Source: Brucella pseudintermedia | GTDB taxonomy: Bacteria > Pseudomonadota > Alphaproteobacteria > Rhizobiales > Rhizobiaceae | Direction: 5' to 3' (one strand) | Assembly: GCF_042697365.1 (NCBI RefSeq) | Contig: NZ_CP137604.1 | Length of the DNA stretch: 64,000 nucleotides | Shown: one piece after another, positions 1 through 7,941 of the stretch | How positions within the stretch are numbered: position 1 is the first letter of the stretch | How the letters are laid out: every line of letters starts with the position of its first letter | Program-made: the position numbers and the translations under genes | Notes under the pieces: model-generated | Database searches by the model: none | The model's input: only the letters and a program-made list of their open reading frames with translations | What the model was told of the DNA's origin: nothing

Positions 1-2
1 TT

Positions 3-995
3 TATGCGGTGCGCACCACCGGCGTCTATTGCCGCCCGTCATGCCCGTCGCGGCGTGGAAAGCGCGAAAACGTGCAGTTTTTCGACCATGGCGAGGATGC
101 GGAACGCGCCGGCTTCCGGCCATGCATGCGCTGCAAGCCGCATCTTTCCGAAACGCTGGCGACGCAGAACAGCACCCGCTACGCCGATATGGTCGCTTCT
201 GCCTGCCGCTTCATCGAGACGGCGGAAGAAGTGCCTTCCCTCGAAGAAATCGCGGCTTCCGTGAAAGCGAGCCCCGCCCATTTTCACCGCATTTTCAAGG
301 CGTTCACGGGGCTGACCCCGAAAGCCTACGCCGATGCGCATCGCGCCAAAAAAATGCGGGCAGCACTTGATGCGCCGGAAATCCGCGTAACCGACGCAAT
401 CTATGATGCCGGTTATAATTCCAGCAGCCGCTTCTATGAGGCTTCGGACGGAATTTTGGGAATGACTCCAAAGGCTTACAAGCAGGGTGGCAAGAATGCG
501 GATATCCGTTTCGCCATCGGCCAGTCGACGCTTGGCGCGGTACTCGTGGCTGCGAGCGACAGGGGTGTCTGCGCGATTTTGATGGGCGACGACCCGGAAG
601 AGCTGATCCGCGATCTGGAAAGGCGCTTTCCGCAGGCAAATCTCATCGGCGCGGACCGCGATTTCGAGGACATGGTGGCCAAAGTGGTGGGCTTCGTCGA
701 AGCGCCACGCATCGGTCTCGACCTGCCGCTAGACCTACAGGGAACCGCATTCCAGCAGCGGGTCTGGCAAGCCTTGCGAGAAATTCCTGTCGGTAACACA
801 GTGAGTTACACCGAAATTGCCGAACGCATCGGCGCTCCGAAATCGGTGCGGGCTGTGGCGCAGGCCTGCGCCGCCAACAAGATCGCGGTCGCGATCCCAT
901 GCCACCGTGTGGTGCGCAATGATGGCGGTCTGTCCGGCTATCGCTGGGGCATTGAACGCAAGCGCGATCTTCTCAAGCGGGAGGGTCTGGCGTGA
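3..995 (+). CDS. ada: Bifunctional DNA-alkylation repair protein/transcriptional activator Ada (5' truncated by window)
   Basis: Ada transfers methyl groups from O6-methylguanine and methylphosphotriesters in DNA onto its own cysteines and, once methylated, activates alkylation-response genes. The frame is open to the first base, so the true start lies upstream. Visible in order are the N-terminal zinc domain (YCRPSC, then RPCMRC, supplying four Cys), an AraC-type helix-turn-helix (SPAHFHRIFKAFTGLTPKAY), a ribonuclease-like linker, and the methyltransferase domain with the acceptor motif IPCHRV near the C-terminus. Only a short N-terminal piece is missing. The stop overlaps the start of the oxygenase at 992, so the two are co-transcribed. 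Identity is certain; only the start is unknown. Confidence 0.95.
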   Translation, partial: YAVRTTGVYCRPSCPSRRGKRENVQFFDHGEDAERAGFRPCMRCKPHLSETLATQNSTRYADMVASACRFIETAEEVPSLEEIAASVKASPAHFHRIFKAFTGLTPKAYADAHRAKKMRAALDAPEIRVTDAIYDAGYNSSSRFYEASDGILGMTPKAYKQGGKNADIRFAIGQSTLGAVLVAASDRGVCAILMGDDPEELIRDLERRFPQANLIGADRDFEDMVAKVVGFVEAPRIGLDLPLDLQGTAFQQRVWQALREIPVGNTVSYTEIAERIGAPKSVRAVAQACAANKIAVAIPCHRVVRNDGGLSGYRWGIERKRDLLKREGLA

Positions 996-1690
996 GTGAT
1001 ATCCCTGTCTATGACTGGCAAAAAATCGGTGCCGAACTGGACGAATTCGGTGCCTCAATCCTCGAAAACATAATTTCGCCACAGGATTGCCGCGAAATAG
1101 CCGCCGGTTACTACAATTTCGCCGCATTTCGAACCGTTATTTCGATGCGAAAACACGGTTTTGGGCGCGGAGAATACAAATATTACGCAAATCCCATTCC
1201 TGCCTTAATTTTGAATCTGCGCCAGAAGCTCTATCCGCAGCTTGCCCCCATCGCCAATCGGTGGAGCGAAAGGCTGGGATCGGATGTCCGGTTTCCGCCG
1301 ACCCATGACGCGTTTCTGGAACGCTGCCATGCGGCGGGACAGACCCGGCCGACACCGCTCATCCTGCAATATGTCGAGGGCGACTATAATTGCCTGCATC
1401 AGGATATTTACGGCGATATCGCTTTTCCGTTGCAGGTGGCGATTTTGCTGTCCGAGCCGGAGAAGGATTTCACGGGCGGGGAATTCGTCCTGACCGAACA
1501 GCGTCCCCGGATGCAGAGCCGGGCGGAGGTCGTGCCGCTCCGGCAGGGGGACGGCGTGGTCTTCGCGGTCAATGACCGCCCGATGCAGGGAACGCGCGGC
1601 GATTACCGGGTCAAGATGCGGCACGGCGTCAGCCGCATCCGTTCCGGCAAGCGGCATACGCTGGGCATAATCTTTCACGATTCCAGATAG
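992..1690 (+). CDS. 2OG-Fe(II) oxygenase, co-transcribed with ada
   Basis: A 232-residue cupin-fold dioxygenase expected to use Fe(II), O2 and 2-oxoglutarate. The iron ligands are seen as HQD (His136, Asp138) and His211 in the C-terminal RHGVSRI segment. Arg221 within GKRHTLGIIFHD would bind 2-oxoglutarate. The GTG start overlaps the ada stop by four bases, which means tight translational coupling. Position and the RHGV/R pattern recall AlkB, and AlkB often sits beside Ada. The spacing and the GGEFVLTEQRPR stretch instead resemble an uncharacterised family of bacterial 2OG oxygenases. A role in alkylation damage is inferred from context; protein hydroxylation is the alternative. Confidence 0.8.
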   Translation: MSDIPVYDWQKIGAELDEFGASILENIISPQDCREIAAGYYNFAAFRTVISMRKHGFGRGEYKYYANPIPALILNLRQKLYPQLAPIANRWSERLGSDVRFPPTHDAFLERCHAAGQTRPTPLILQYVEGDYNCLHQDIYGDIAFPLQVAILLSEPEKDFTGGEFVLTEQRPRMQSRAEVVPLRQGDGVVFAVNDRPMQGTRGDYRVKMRHGVSRIRSGKRHTLGIIFHDSR

Positions 1691-1750
1691 AGGTTGAAAC
1701 CGGGGTTTCGATGGCCTTTGATCGCAACAAAATGATCGAAGGAGTCGGAT

Positions 1751-2101
1751 ATGAGCGTGACCATCTACGGTATCAAGAACTGCGACACCATGAAGAAGGC
1801 GCGCACCTGGCTTGAAGACCACGGCATCGACTACGCGTTTCACGATTACAAGAAGGAAGGGCTTGATGGCGAAACGCTCGACCGCTTCCTGAAGGATATT
1901 CCGTGGGAGCAATTGCTCAACCGGGCCGGGACGACATTTCGCAAACTGCCCGAGGAAGAACGCCAGAACGTCGATGCCGCCAAAGCGCGGGCTCTGATGC
2001 TGGCGCAGCCGTCCATGGTCAAGCGCCCGGTGCTCGATCACGACGGAAAGCTGACGGTCGGCTTCAAGCCGGACCAGTATGAAAACTTCTTCAAGTCTTG
2101 A
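1751..2101 (+). CDS. ArsC/Spx-family thioredoxin-fold reductase (YffB-like)
   Basis: A 116-residue thioredoxin-fold protein of the ArsC family. The single catalytic-type cysteine is Cys11 in IKNCDTMKKA, followed by the family motif of a conserved FHDYKKEG and, late, MVKRPVLD, which forms the substrate-facing loop. It has the YffB-like single-Cys arrangement and lacks clear arsenate-reductase partners nearby, so a glutathione-dependent reductase role is more likely than arsenate detoxification. A good ribosome-binding site (GGAG, six bases upstream) fixes the ATG start. It stands 60 bases after the oxygenase and could share its transcript. The physiological substrate is unknown. Confidence 0.85.
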   Translation: MSVTIYGIKNCDTMKKARTWLEDHGIDYAFHDYKKEGLDGETLDRFLKDIPWEQLLNRAGTTFRKLPEEERQNVDAAKARALMLAQPSMVKRPVLDHDGKLTVGFKPDQYENFFKS

Positions 2102-2142
2102 GGCGGGAAAACGCTGCCATAGATAGCTGCCGGTAACAAGGG

Positions 2143-2193
2143 CGCGTTTCGATCTGATTGAATCGGATCGGCGCTCTATTTATTTGTTTTTAG
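2143..2193 (+). terminator. Possible terminator after the ArsC-like gene
   Basis: Imperfect inverted repeat around CGATCTGATT/AATCGGATCG flanked by GGGCGC and GGCGCTC, followed by a T-rich run ending in TTTGTTTTT. The stem contains mismatches, so this is a moderate call only. Confidence 0.4.
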
Positions 2194-2251
2194 GCACATC
2201 TTGTCCGGAAACCGCTTCACACTTTTCGGGACGTGCTGGATGGAGAAACCG

Positions 2252-3295
2252 ATGCGGCAGCGCGCGAAGAAGGTCGTTCAGCAATGGTCCGCGAGCTGGC
2301 GCGATTCCCTGATCGCTTCCTTCGCGGGCGGGGTCGCCTGGCTGATCTGCCAGTTGCTTCTGAACCAGCCGAAACCCGTCTTTGCCATGGTCACGGCTGT
2401 GATCTGTCTGGCGCCGAACCTGCCCAACCATGGCAAGCAGGCGATTGGCGTGATCGTCGGGGTCACGACCGGCGTGCTGGTGGGCGAGCTTTCGCTGCTC
2501 TTGCCGGAAACGGTTCCGGTCTTCCACACAAGCATCGTGACTTTCGTTGCCATGGTGCTGGCAACCTCTTTCGGCATGGCGCCTGCAATTGCCATCCAGT
2601 CGGGCGTTTCGGCGATCCTGGTTCTCGCCATGGGGCCGCAGGTCGCGGGCGTGACGCGGCTGGTGGATGTTCTGGTCGGCGCGGGCGTGGGTTTGCTGTT
2701 CAGCCAGATTTTGATGACGCCGAGCCCGCTGCTTCTGATCGACAAGGCGGCTCGCGCCCTGATCGACCGTCTTGCAAACGGGCTCAAGCAGTCGGCTATC
2801 GCGCTCGAAAAACAGGACCCGGTGCGGGCGCAAAGCGCGATCAACCAGTTTGCATCGGCGCACCGGGCGGTAATCGCACTCGGCGACGGCATTGCGCTGG
2901 CGCGCAGCAATGCGCGCTGGTCGCTGCGCGGGCGGCTGGTGGCGCGCGAGGTTACCGAAATGGCAGGCCGCTACGACCGCCGCGGCATCCGCCTCTACGC
3001 ATCGGCGCTGCTGTTCGGCGAAGCGCTGGGCAATGCGCTGCGCAAAAAGGAAGCGCCGCCCCCGCCATGGCTGGCGGAAGCCTTGCAGGTGGTCATCGCC
3101 AATTGCGAGCTGGAAGAGGGGCAGGCGCCGCGCCGGATACCGCCCATGCCCAAGGACATTCCGTTCGGCTGGCGCGATTGCGTGCACCGGCTGTCATCAG
3201 TTCAGGATACGCTTCTGCACTTCCTGCATTCCGATATTCCCGACAGCCTTCCCGTACCCGAACGGCGGCAAAAGCAGGATGAAGCCGCGGCCTGA
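2252..3295 (+). CDS. FUSC-family inner-membrane protein
   Basis: About 347 residues. The N-terminal half has five or six hydrophobic segments typical of FUSC/aromatic-acid-exporter proteins, including QPKPVFAMVTAVICLAPN, a characteristic loop. The C-terminal half is a soluble, helical, Arg-rich domain. Family members are thought to export aromatic acids or similar compounds, but this one has no linked membrane-fusion protein, so the substrate is open. The frame is open from a TTG at 2201 and an ATG at 2240. The ATG at 2252 is preferred because GGAG stands six bases ahead. No operon partner is evident. Confidence 0.75.
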   Translation: MRQRAKKVVQQWSASWRDSLIASFAGGVAWLICQLLLNQPKPVFAMVTAVICLAPNLPNHGKQAIGVIVGVTTGVLVGELSLLLPETVPVFHTSIVTFVAMVLATSFGMAPAIAIQSGVSAILVLAMGPQVAGVTRLVDVLVGAGVGLLFSQILMTPSPLLLIDKAARALIDRLANGLKQSAIALEKQDPVRAQSAINQFASAHRAVIALGDGIALARSNARWSLRGRLVAREVTEMAGRYDRRGIRLYASALLFGEALGNALRKKEAPPPPWLAEALQVVIANCELEEGQAPRRIPPMPKDIPFGWRDCVHRLSSVQDTLLHFLHSDIPDSLPVPERRQKQDEAAA

Positions 3296-3301
3296 CGGTT
3301 T

Positions 3302-4114
3302 TCAGACCAGCGACCGCACATGCTGCACAAGCTCCTCCGCTGCCTGTCGTGCGAGCAGGGGGCGGCTCTGCCAGTCGTCCGAAGCAGCGCCGCGATAGGC
3401 AGCCTGCGCGAGCGCAAGGACCGAGGCGGTTTCGGGCGAAACACGCGCCAGCGCCCACTCGGCAGCGGCATCTTTCGGCGCGAATTTTCCGGTTTCGAGC
3501 GTGTACCACATGCGGGCAAGCGTCAGCAGGACATTGCGCTCGTCGCCCGAAAGATTGCCGGTGAGGGCGGGCAGGGCATCGGTGATCGCCCGCCGCACAT
3601 CTCCATGCGGCACGCTCGGCAGAAGATGTTCGCGCGTGGGACCAACGAGGCTTATGGCTTCCTGGGCGGCTTGCGCCAGCACCAGCGTATATTCGGGATC
3701 GGTGTGCGGCTGCGGCACGGTTCCCGCCTCGAATTCGTCGCGCAGCCATTCTCCATAAATGAAGGCGCAACGTGCGGGATAGGTGAGGGCGGCGAGGTCC
3801 TGCTGCAAGAAGATCATCACTTCCAGGCAGCGGGCTGTGCCGGGTCTGGCCGGGTGCCGGCCAGAAATCTGCATCAGACGGTCAACGAGAAGCGCGCCGG
3901 TTTCAGGCGCCAGTGGCTGGTCGCTGACCGCCAGAAGATCCACATCGCTGTTGGGTCGAAGGCCGCCATTCACGGCGGAGCCATGCAGATAAACGGCTTG
4001 CAAGGACTGTCCCAGACATTCTTGCAGAACGATCAGGGCCTTTGCCGCTTCTTCGGGGATTGCCAGATTCCAGCTATTCACCATGGATTTGATATACAGC
4101 TGACGCCTGAACAT
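3302..4114 (-). CDS. AadA-like aminoglycoside nucleotidyltransferase family protein
   Basis: About 270 residues. The N-terminal nucleotidyltransferase core shows LHGSAVNGGLRPNSDVDLL (the GSx...DVD metal-binding signature), and the helical C-terminal part resembles the DUF4111 domain of AadA/ANT(3'')-(9) streptomycin/spectinomycin adenylyltransferases. Length matches that family. There is no integron or transposon around it and base composition matches the neighbours, so it appears to be a resident chromosomal gene. Activity on aminoglycosides is not implied by sequence alone. The start is uncertain: ATG 4114 is used, but ATG 4084 (MVNSW) is also plausible and neither has a clear ribosome-binding site. 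Confidence 0.75.
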   Translation of the reverse strand: MFRRQLYIKSMVNSWNLAIPEEAAKALIVLQECLGQSLQAVYLHGSAVNGGLRPNSDVDLLAVSDQPLAPETGALLVDRLMQISGRHPARPGTARCLEVMIFLQQDLAALTYPARCAFIYGEWLRDEFEAGTVPQPHTDPEYTLVLAQAAQEAISLVGPTREHLLPSVPHGDVRRAITDALPALTGNLSGDERNVLLTLARMWYTLETGKFAPKDAAAEWALARVSPETASVLALAQAAYRGAASDDWQSRPLLARQAAEELVQHVRSLV

Positions 4115-4138
4115 ACTCAACTATAGGAAGACTTCTTT

Positions 4139-4585
4139 TCAGACGTTTCCCTCTTTCTTGAGCACTTCGGCTGCATCCCAAGCGCCTTTGGCCCCTGCAT
4201 CGCCTTTCCGAAACATAATTACGGTTACGCCGACATTTGCGGTAGGTGCATATACCGGCATTGCTGAACCAGAACTACTGTATCTTCCGTACGTGGAATT
4301 TCCATATGTATTTGCGGAAAATGTACCGTTGTTCCAGCTATTAACGCCAACTAATTGTCTGCCTTGCGAGGTACTGGCTTGCTCAAGACGGAAGTGGGTG
4401 TAACCTCTATTTAGCGTTGCTTGTGCCGCACGTTTCATTGTGATCCGTCCCGCTGAACCAGCAAACAGTGCACCAGATGCTTGTGTATCAAGACGCACCA
4501 TGTTAGGCGCTAACGGCATTTCGTTAGTAGTTGCGCATGCTGAAAGTGCCACAGCGACGGTGGCAAAAAGAATCAGCTTTTTCAT
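4139..4585 (-). CDS. Predicted lipoprotein of unknown function
   Basis: A 148-residue protein with a short signal peptide ending in a lipobox (ALSAC, Cys17), so lipid attachment and an envelope location are expected. The middle (about residues 48-80) reads ITMKRAAQATLNRGYTHFRL, a pattern shared by small alphaproteobacterial lipoproteins. It is followed by a Ser/Tyr/Gly-rich stretch and a hydrophobic VGVTVIMF segment. I do not recognise a function. The DNA is visibly more AT-rich than the flanking genes and the gene stands alone with its own leader. Confidence 0.7.
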   Translation of the reverse strand: MKKLILFATVAVALSACATTNEMPLAPNMVRLDTQASGALFAGSAGRITMKRAAQATLNRGYTHFRLEQASTSQGRQLVGVNSWNNGTFSANTYGNSTYGRYSSSGSAMPVYAPTANVGVTVIMFRKGDAGAKGAWDAAEVLKKEGNV

Positions 4586-4712
4586 GTAAGCCCCCCTAAA
4601 AAACTAACTAGGAAGTAACAGCAGCGTTGCTGCTTTTCAATTACTTTAGGAGGGCTGATATCTCCGCGACATTGAGAGGTTGATTGCTATATCGGCCGCA
4701 TGTGTTCGCGAG

Positions 4713-5321
4713 TCAGGCTGCAGCATTTTCTCGCCGCTCAAGAATGCGGTCGATCAAGCCCCATTCGAGCCCCTGCTCGGCGGTCATGAAATTATCGCGG
4801 TCAAGCGCGCGTTCCGCCTCTTCATAGGTGCGCCCGCAATGTTCTGCATAAAGCCGTGTCATCAGCCGCTTGGTTCGCTGCGCTTCCTCGGCATGGATGA
4901 AAATGTCCGATGCCTTTCCCTGAAACCCGCCGGAGGGCTGGTGAACCAGCAGGTTGGCATTGGGAAGGGCGGCGCGATGGCCGGGCTCTCCCGCCATCAG
5001 CAGGAAGGAACCCATGGAACGGGCGGTCCCCATGCAGAGCGTATGCACCGGCGCGCGGACATAGCGCATCGTGTCATAGATGGCGAGGCCGCTGGTCACG
5101 ACGCCGCCCGGCGAATTGATATAGAGATTGATCGGCTGTTTGGAATTTTCCGCTTCCAGAAACAGCAATTGCGCGCAGATCAGTGCGGATACGGTGTCGT
5201 TTACCTCGCCGTTGAGAAAGATGATCCGCTCGCGCAGCAGGCGCGAATAGATATCGAACGATCTTTCGCCGCGGCTCGACTGTTCAACGACCATAGGGAC
5301 GAGTTGCATCGTTTCGCGCAT
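4713..5321 (-). CDS. clpP: ATP-dependent Clp protease proteolytic subunit (stand-alone paralogue)
   Basis: About 202 residues, normal ClpP length. The catalytic triad is visible as Ser102 (GTARSMGS), His127 (LLVHQPSGG) and Asp176 (LDRDNFMTAEQG). The serine motif differs from the usual GQAASMG, as in the extra ClpP copies of many Rhizobiales. No clpX or tig is adjacent, unlike the housekeeping clpP. A longer TTG start at 5342 is open, but ATG 5321 has GAGAGGAA well placed ahead. Expected to form a serine protease ring with Clp ATPases in the cytoplasm; its specific partner is unknown. Confidence 0.9.
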   Translation of the reverse strand: MRETMQLVPMVVEQSSRGERSFDIYSRLLRERIIFLNGEVNDTVSALICAQLLFLEAENSKQPINLYINSPGGVVTSGLAIYDTMRYVRAPVHTLCMGTARSMGSFLLMAGEPGHRAALPNANLLVHQPSGGFQGKASDIFIHAEEAQRTKRLMTRLYAEHCGRTYEEAERALDRDNFMTAEQGLEWGLIDRILERRENAAA

Positions 5322-5361
5322 CGGCGAATTCCTCTCTTCCAAAAATCAGGATGTAGGTGTT

Positions 5362-5721
5362 TCAGGCGGCGTGCATGAGCGGCACCCGGTTGCTGTTGGC
5401 GGCAGCCGGTGCGGTACGTTTCGTCCGCGTGTCGTTCAATTCGTGGATGACGCGCAGGCAGGTGCCCCCGGCAATGCCCGGCGCGATGCGGAAAGTGACC
5501 ATGCTTTCCAGAAAGGGCGGCTGGCTTTCCCGCATCCGGTAGCTGATCTCCACGCCGGGCTTGCAGGAAGCAGGCTCCGGATCGGCCAAAGCCCCGGATG
5601 GAAGCCAGTTTTCGCGAAACTCCGCAATGCTGATCGCGCGCCAGACTTTCTGCGGCGCGGCATCCAGCTCATATTCCAGCTCTATTGCTTCTTCGCTGCG
5701 TTCTTCCTGCCGGTCGGTCAT
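5362..5721 (-). CDS. SRPBCC/AHSA1-domain protein
   Basis: A 119-residue START-like helix-grip protein: the N-terminal LEYELDAAPQKVWRAISIAEFRENW and central strands match the activator-of-Hsp90-ATPase-1-like family. It lies directly behind an ArsR regulator with a four-base overlap (5718-5721). This ArsR-SRPBCC pair is a common two-gene unit in bacteria, usually of unknown ligand. The protein is slightly short for the family, ending in a low-complexity Asn/Ala tail, so the last strand-helix may be atypical. A function beyond ligand binding cannot be given. Confidence 0.8.
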   Translation of the reverse strand: MTDRQEERSEEAIELEYELDAAPQKVWRAISIAEFRENWLPSGALADPEPASCKPGVEISYRMRESQPPFLESMVTFRIAPGIAGGTCLRVIHELNDTRTKRTAPAAANSNRVPLMHAA

Positions 5722-6044
5722 TGGTCCATATCCTTCAGCAAGGTTTTGAGAGCGTCGATACGTTCCGGCCAGTAGGCGCGGTATTTGGCAAGCCAGTTGG
5801 CGATGAGGGTGAGCCCGTTCGGATCGACTTCATAGTTGACGAAGCGCCCCTCGCGTTCCTCACGCACCAGCCCCGCGCCGCGCAACACCGCCAGATGCTG
5901 CGACATGGCGGGCTGGCTGATCTCCATCCCCTCCCGCAACGCGCTGGCATTCCTGCTGCCCCCTGCCAGCTTCTCGAAGATCATCCGGCGGGTCGGGTCG
6001 GCAAGCGCCCGGAATATATCATTGAATATATCGTTCTCATTCAT
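5718..6044 (-). CDS. ArsR-family transcriptional regulator
   Basis: A 108-residue winged-helix repressor. The recognition region is clear (ISQPAMSQHLAVLRGAGLV), followed by the wing REGRFVNYEVD. There is no CxC metal-binding motif in the recognition helix, so it is unlikely to be a classical arsenic sensor. It belongs to the ArsR subgroup paired with SRPBCC proteins and probably represses its own two-gene operon. An AT-rich leader with a repeated CATA/TATG pattern precedes it at about 6045-6075. Confidence 0.88.
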   Translation of the reverse strand: MNENDIFNDIFRALADPTRRMIFEKLAGGSRNASALREGMEISQPAMSQHLAVLRGAGLVREEREGRFVNYEVDPNGLTLIANWLAKYRAYWPERIDALKTLLKDMDQ

Positions 6045-6108
6045 ACGAACACATAAGCGTAGACTTATGTGATTCGCAAGGCCCTAGTTGAAAAAACGGA
6101 CGTTTTGA

Positions 6109-6477
6109 TCAATCCGCCGAACGAAACTGCATGGTGAAGACTGTTCCCCCGATGCCTTGCGCGAGTAATGGCGCAAATTTCAGCGGCGTGCATTTTTGAA
6201 CGGCCTCGATTGCAGCATTCACGAATGCCTTCCTGGCCTTGTCGTCTCCCTGGACATTGATCGCGGTGGCGCGGGGCGGCCCAATCAGGCTTCCGTCACG
6301 CTTGAAGCTGAAGCTGAGGGTGACGGCTGAGTTCTTGCTGCCCGCAGGCGCGGTCCAGCAGACGTTCAGCGCGTCGCCGACTTCGTTCATCGTCTTCAGA
6401 TCCTGCGCCTGAACTGTCCCCGTGGCGGCGATCGCAACGGCGGTCAACAGGCAGGCGGATAGTCCCCTTCCATTCAT
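6109..6477 (-). CDS. Exported protein with TonB/TolA C-terminal-like domain
   Basis: A 122-residue protein with an N-terminal signal peptide (cleavage expected after TVQAQ, about residue 25). The rest resembles the small C-terminal domain of TolA/TonB (VTLSFSFKRDGSLIGPP ... VQKCTPLKFAP), with two cysteines that could form a disulfide. Such stand-alone domains occur in Brucella and relatives with unknown roles, presumably periplasmic. It is a single gene on the minus strand, divergent from the MFS transporter. Confidence 0.65.
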   Translation of the reverse strand: MNGRGLSACLLTAVAIAATGTVQAQDLKTMNEVGDALNVCWTAPAGSKNSAVTLSFSFKRDGSLIGPPRATAINVQGDDKARKAFVNAAIEAVQKCTPLKFAPLLAQGIGGTVFTMQFRSAD

Positions 6478-6656
6478 CCTGGTCCTCCATCAAGAAAGTG
6501 TAGCAAGTCTATTGTAGGCCTGCTCCGGCGGAGTTCAAACCCAACTCTGTCGTTAGTGTTAATGCGCAAGGCAACAGTTTCAGCCTCGATCTGCGTGATC
6601 GGTCCGATCAGAAAAATTCATTTGTCGCCGGGTGATTGAGGTTTATTTTCCCGCCA

Positions 6657-7859
6657 ATGACCGAGTCTTCGCTGAACATGACCAAGCCTGCATCTTCACG
6701 CCATCACACCGCCGTTCGTTATGCTGTCGGCGGTTTTCTGGCCATGGCCGCCGCCATGGGGATCGGACGTTTCATCTATACGCCGATCCTGCCCGGAATG
6801 ATGGCCGATATCGGCTTCACCGCCGCCGATGCGGGTTTCATCGCATCGGCAAATTATATCGGTTATCTGCTGGGGGCGGTCGTTGCCGGTTACGGCTGGT
6901 CTGCGGGCATCGAACGGGCAAGCGTGATCGCGGGCCTGATCATCAGCGGCTTGCTGTGTGCGGCCATGGCGCTTTTTGACGGCGTGTGGCTGTTTTCCAT
7001 CATCCGCTTTGCGGCGGGTTTCATAAGCGCGGTGACGATGATCCTGTGCACGGCAATTGTGCTGAGCCATGTCACGGCGGCGGAAAAGGCGGGTCTTGGA
7101 GCCTTGCATTTCGGCGGCGTCGGCAGCGGTATTGCGCTTTCCGCTGTTCTGGTGGCGCTGATCCGCTTTGCCGGGCTCGACTGGCGGGCCGACTGGATCG
7201 GCGCTGCCGTCCTGACCGTCATCATGGCGGTTCTCGTTGCTGCTTTCGTCAGGGAGGGGCCGGTGGGCGGAAACAGCGGCACGCGCGAGCCGCCGCTCCC
7301 CAAAAGCCTCGCCTTCAACGCGCTGGCGCTGGCCTATGGCATTTTCGGCTTCGGCTATGTGATCACGGCGACCTTCCTCATTGCAATCGTGCGGGCGACC
7401 GATGGCGGCCCGCTGATGGAAGCCGCCGTCTGGGTGGTGACCGGTCTGGCGGCGGCACCCTCCATCTGGCTGTGGGCGCCGGCTGCCCGTAAGTTCGGTC
7501 TCTTCAATACATTTGCCCTGACGGCCATTCTGGAAGCAATCGGCGTTGCCGCAAGCGTGGTTCTGGCGCCGCCGCTTGGCCCTCTGGTGGGCGGCGCGCT
7601 TCTGGGTATCACTTTCATGGCATTGACGGCGTTCGGTTTGCAGATTGCCCGTATGCTCGCACCGGCGTCGCCGAAACGCGCTCTGGCGCGGATGACGGTC
7701 TGCTTCAGCATCGGCCAGATCGTCGGCCCGCTGGTCGCAGGCTTCATGGCGCAGCGCTCCGGCTCGTTCACTTCCGCAAGCCTGGCCGCAGCGCTCTCGC
7801 TGGTGGTCGTCGCGGCGCTGGGCACGGTGGCGGGACGCGCTGCCCGAACAACCGGCTGA
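6657..7859 (+). CDS. YbfB/YjiJ-family MFS transporter
   Basis: About 400 residues with twelve hydrophobic segments. The N-terminus shows the family signature GIGRFIYTPILPGM and the GYLLGAV segment, as in YbfB/YjiJ proteins. Members are thought to export small compounds, but the substrate is unknown. The frame is open from TTG 6636; ATG 6657 is preferred, with ATG 6678 as an alternative. It stands alone between an exported-protein gene and bacA. Confidence 0.85.
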   Translation: MTESSLNMTKPASSRHHTAVRYAVGGFLAMAAAMGIGRFIYTPILPGMMADIGFTAADAGFIASANYIGYLLGAVVAGYGWSAGIERASVIAGLIISGLLCAAMALFDGVWLFSIIRFAAGFISAVTMILCTAIVLSHVTAAEKAGLGALHFGGVGSGIALSAVLVALIRFAGLDWRADWIGAAVLTVIMAVLVAAFVREGPVGGNSGTREPPLPKSLAFNALALAYGIFGFGYVITATFLIAIVRATDGGPLMEAAVWVVTGLAAAPSIWLWAPAARKFGLFNTFALTAILEAIGVAASVVLAPPLGPLVGGALLGITFMALTAFGLQIARMLAPASPKRALARMTVCFSIGQIVGPLVAGFMAQRSGSFTSASLAAALSLVVVAALGTVAGRAARTTG

Positions 7860-7941
7860 AAACCTTACAGGAATTTAACTGGTAAAGGCGTGAAGACCGG
7901 CTTCTTATGAGGACAGTTCCTCATGAGTTGGATGTAACCCG

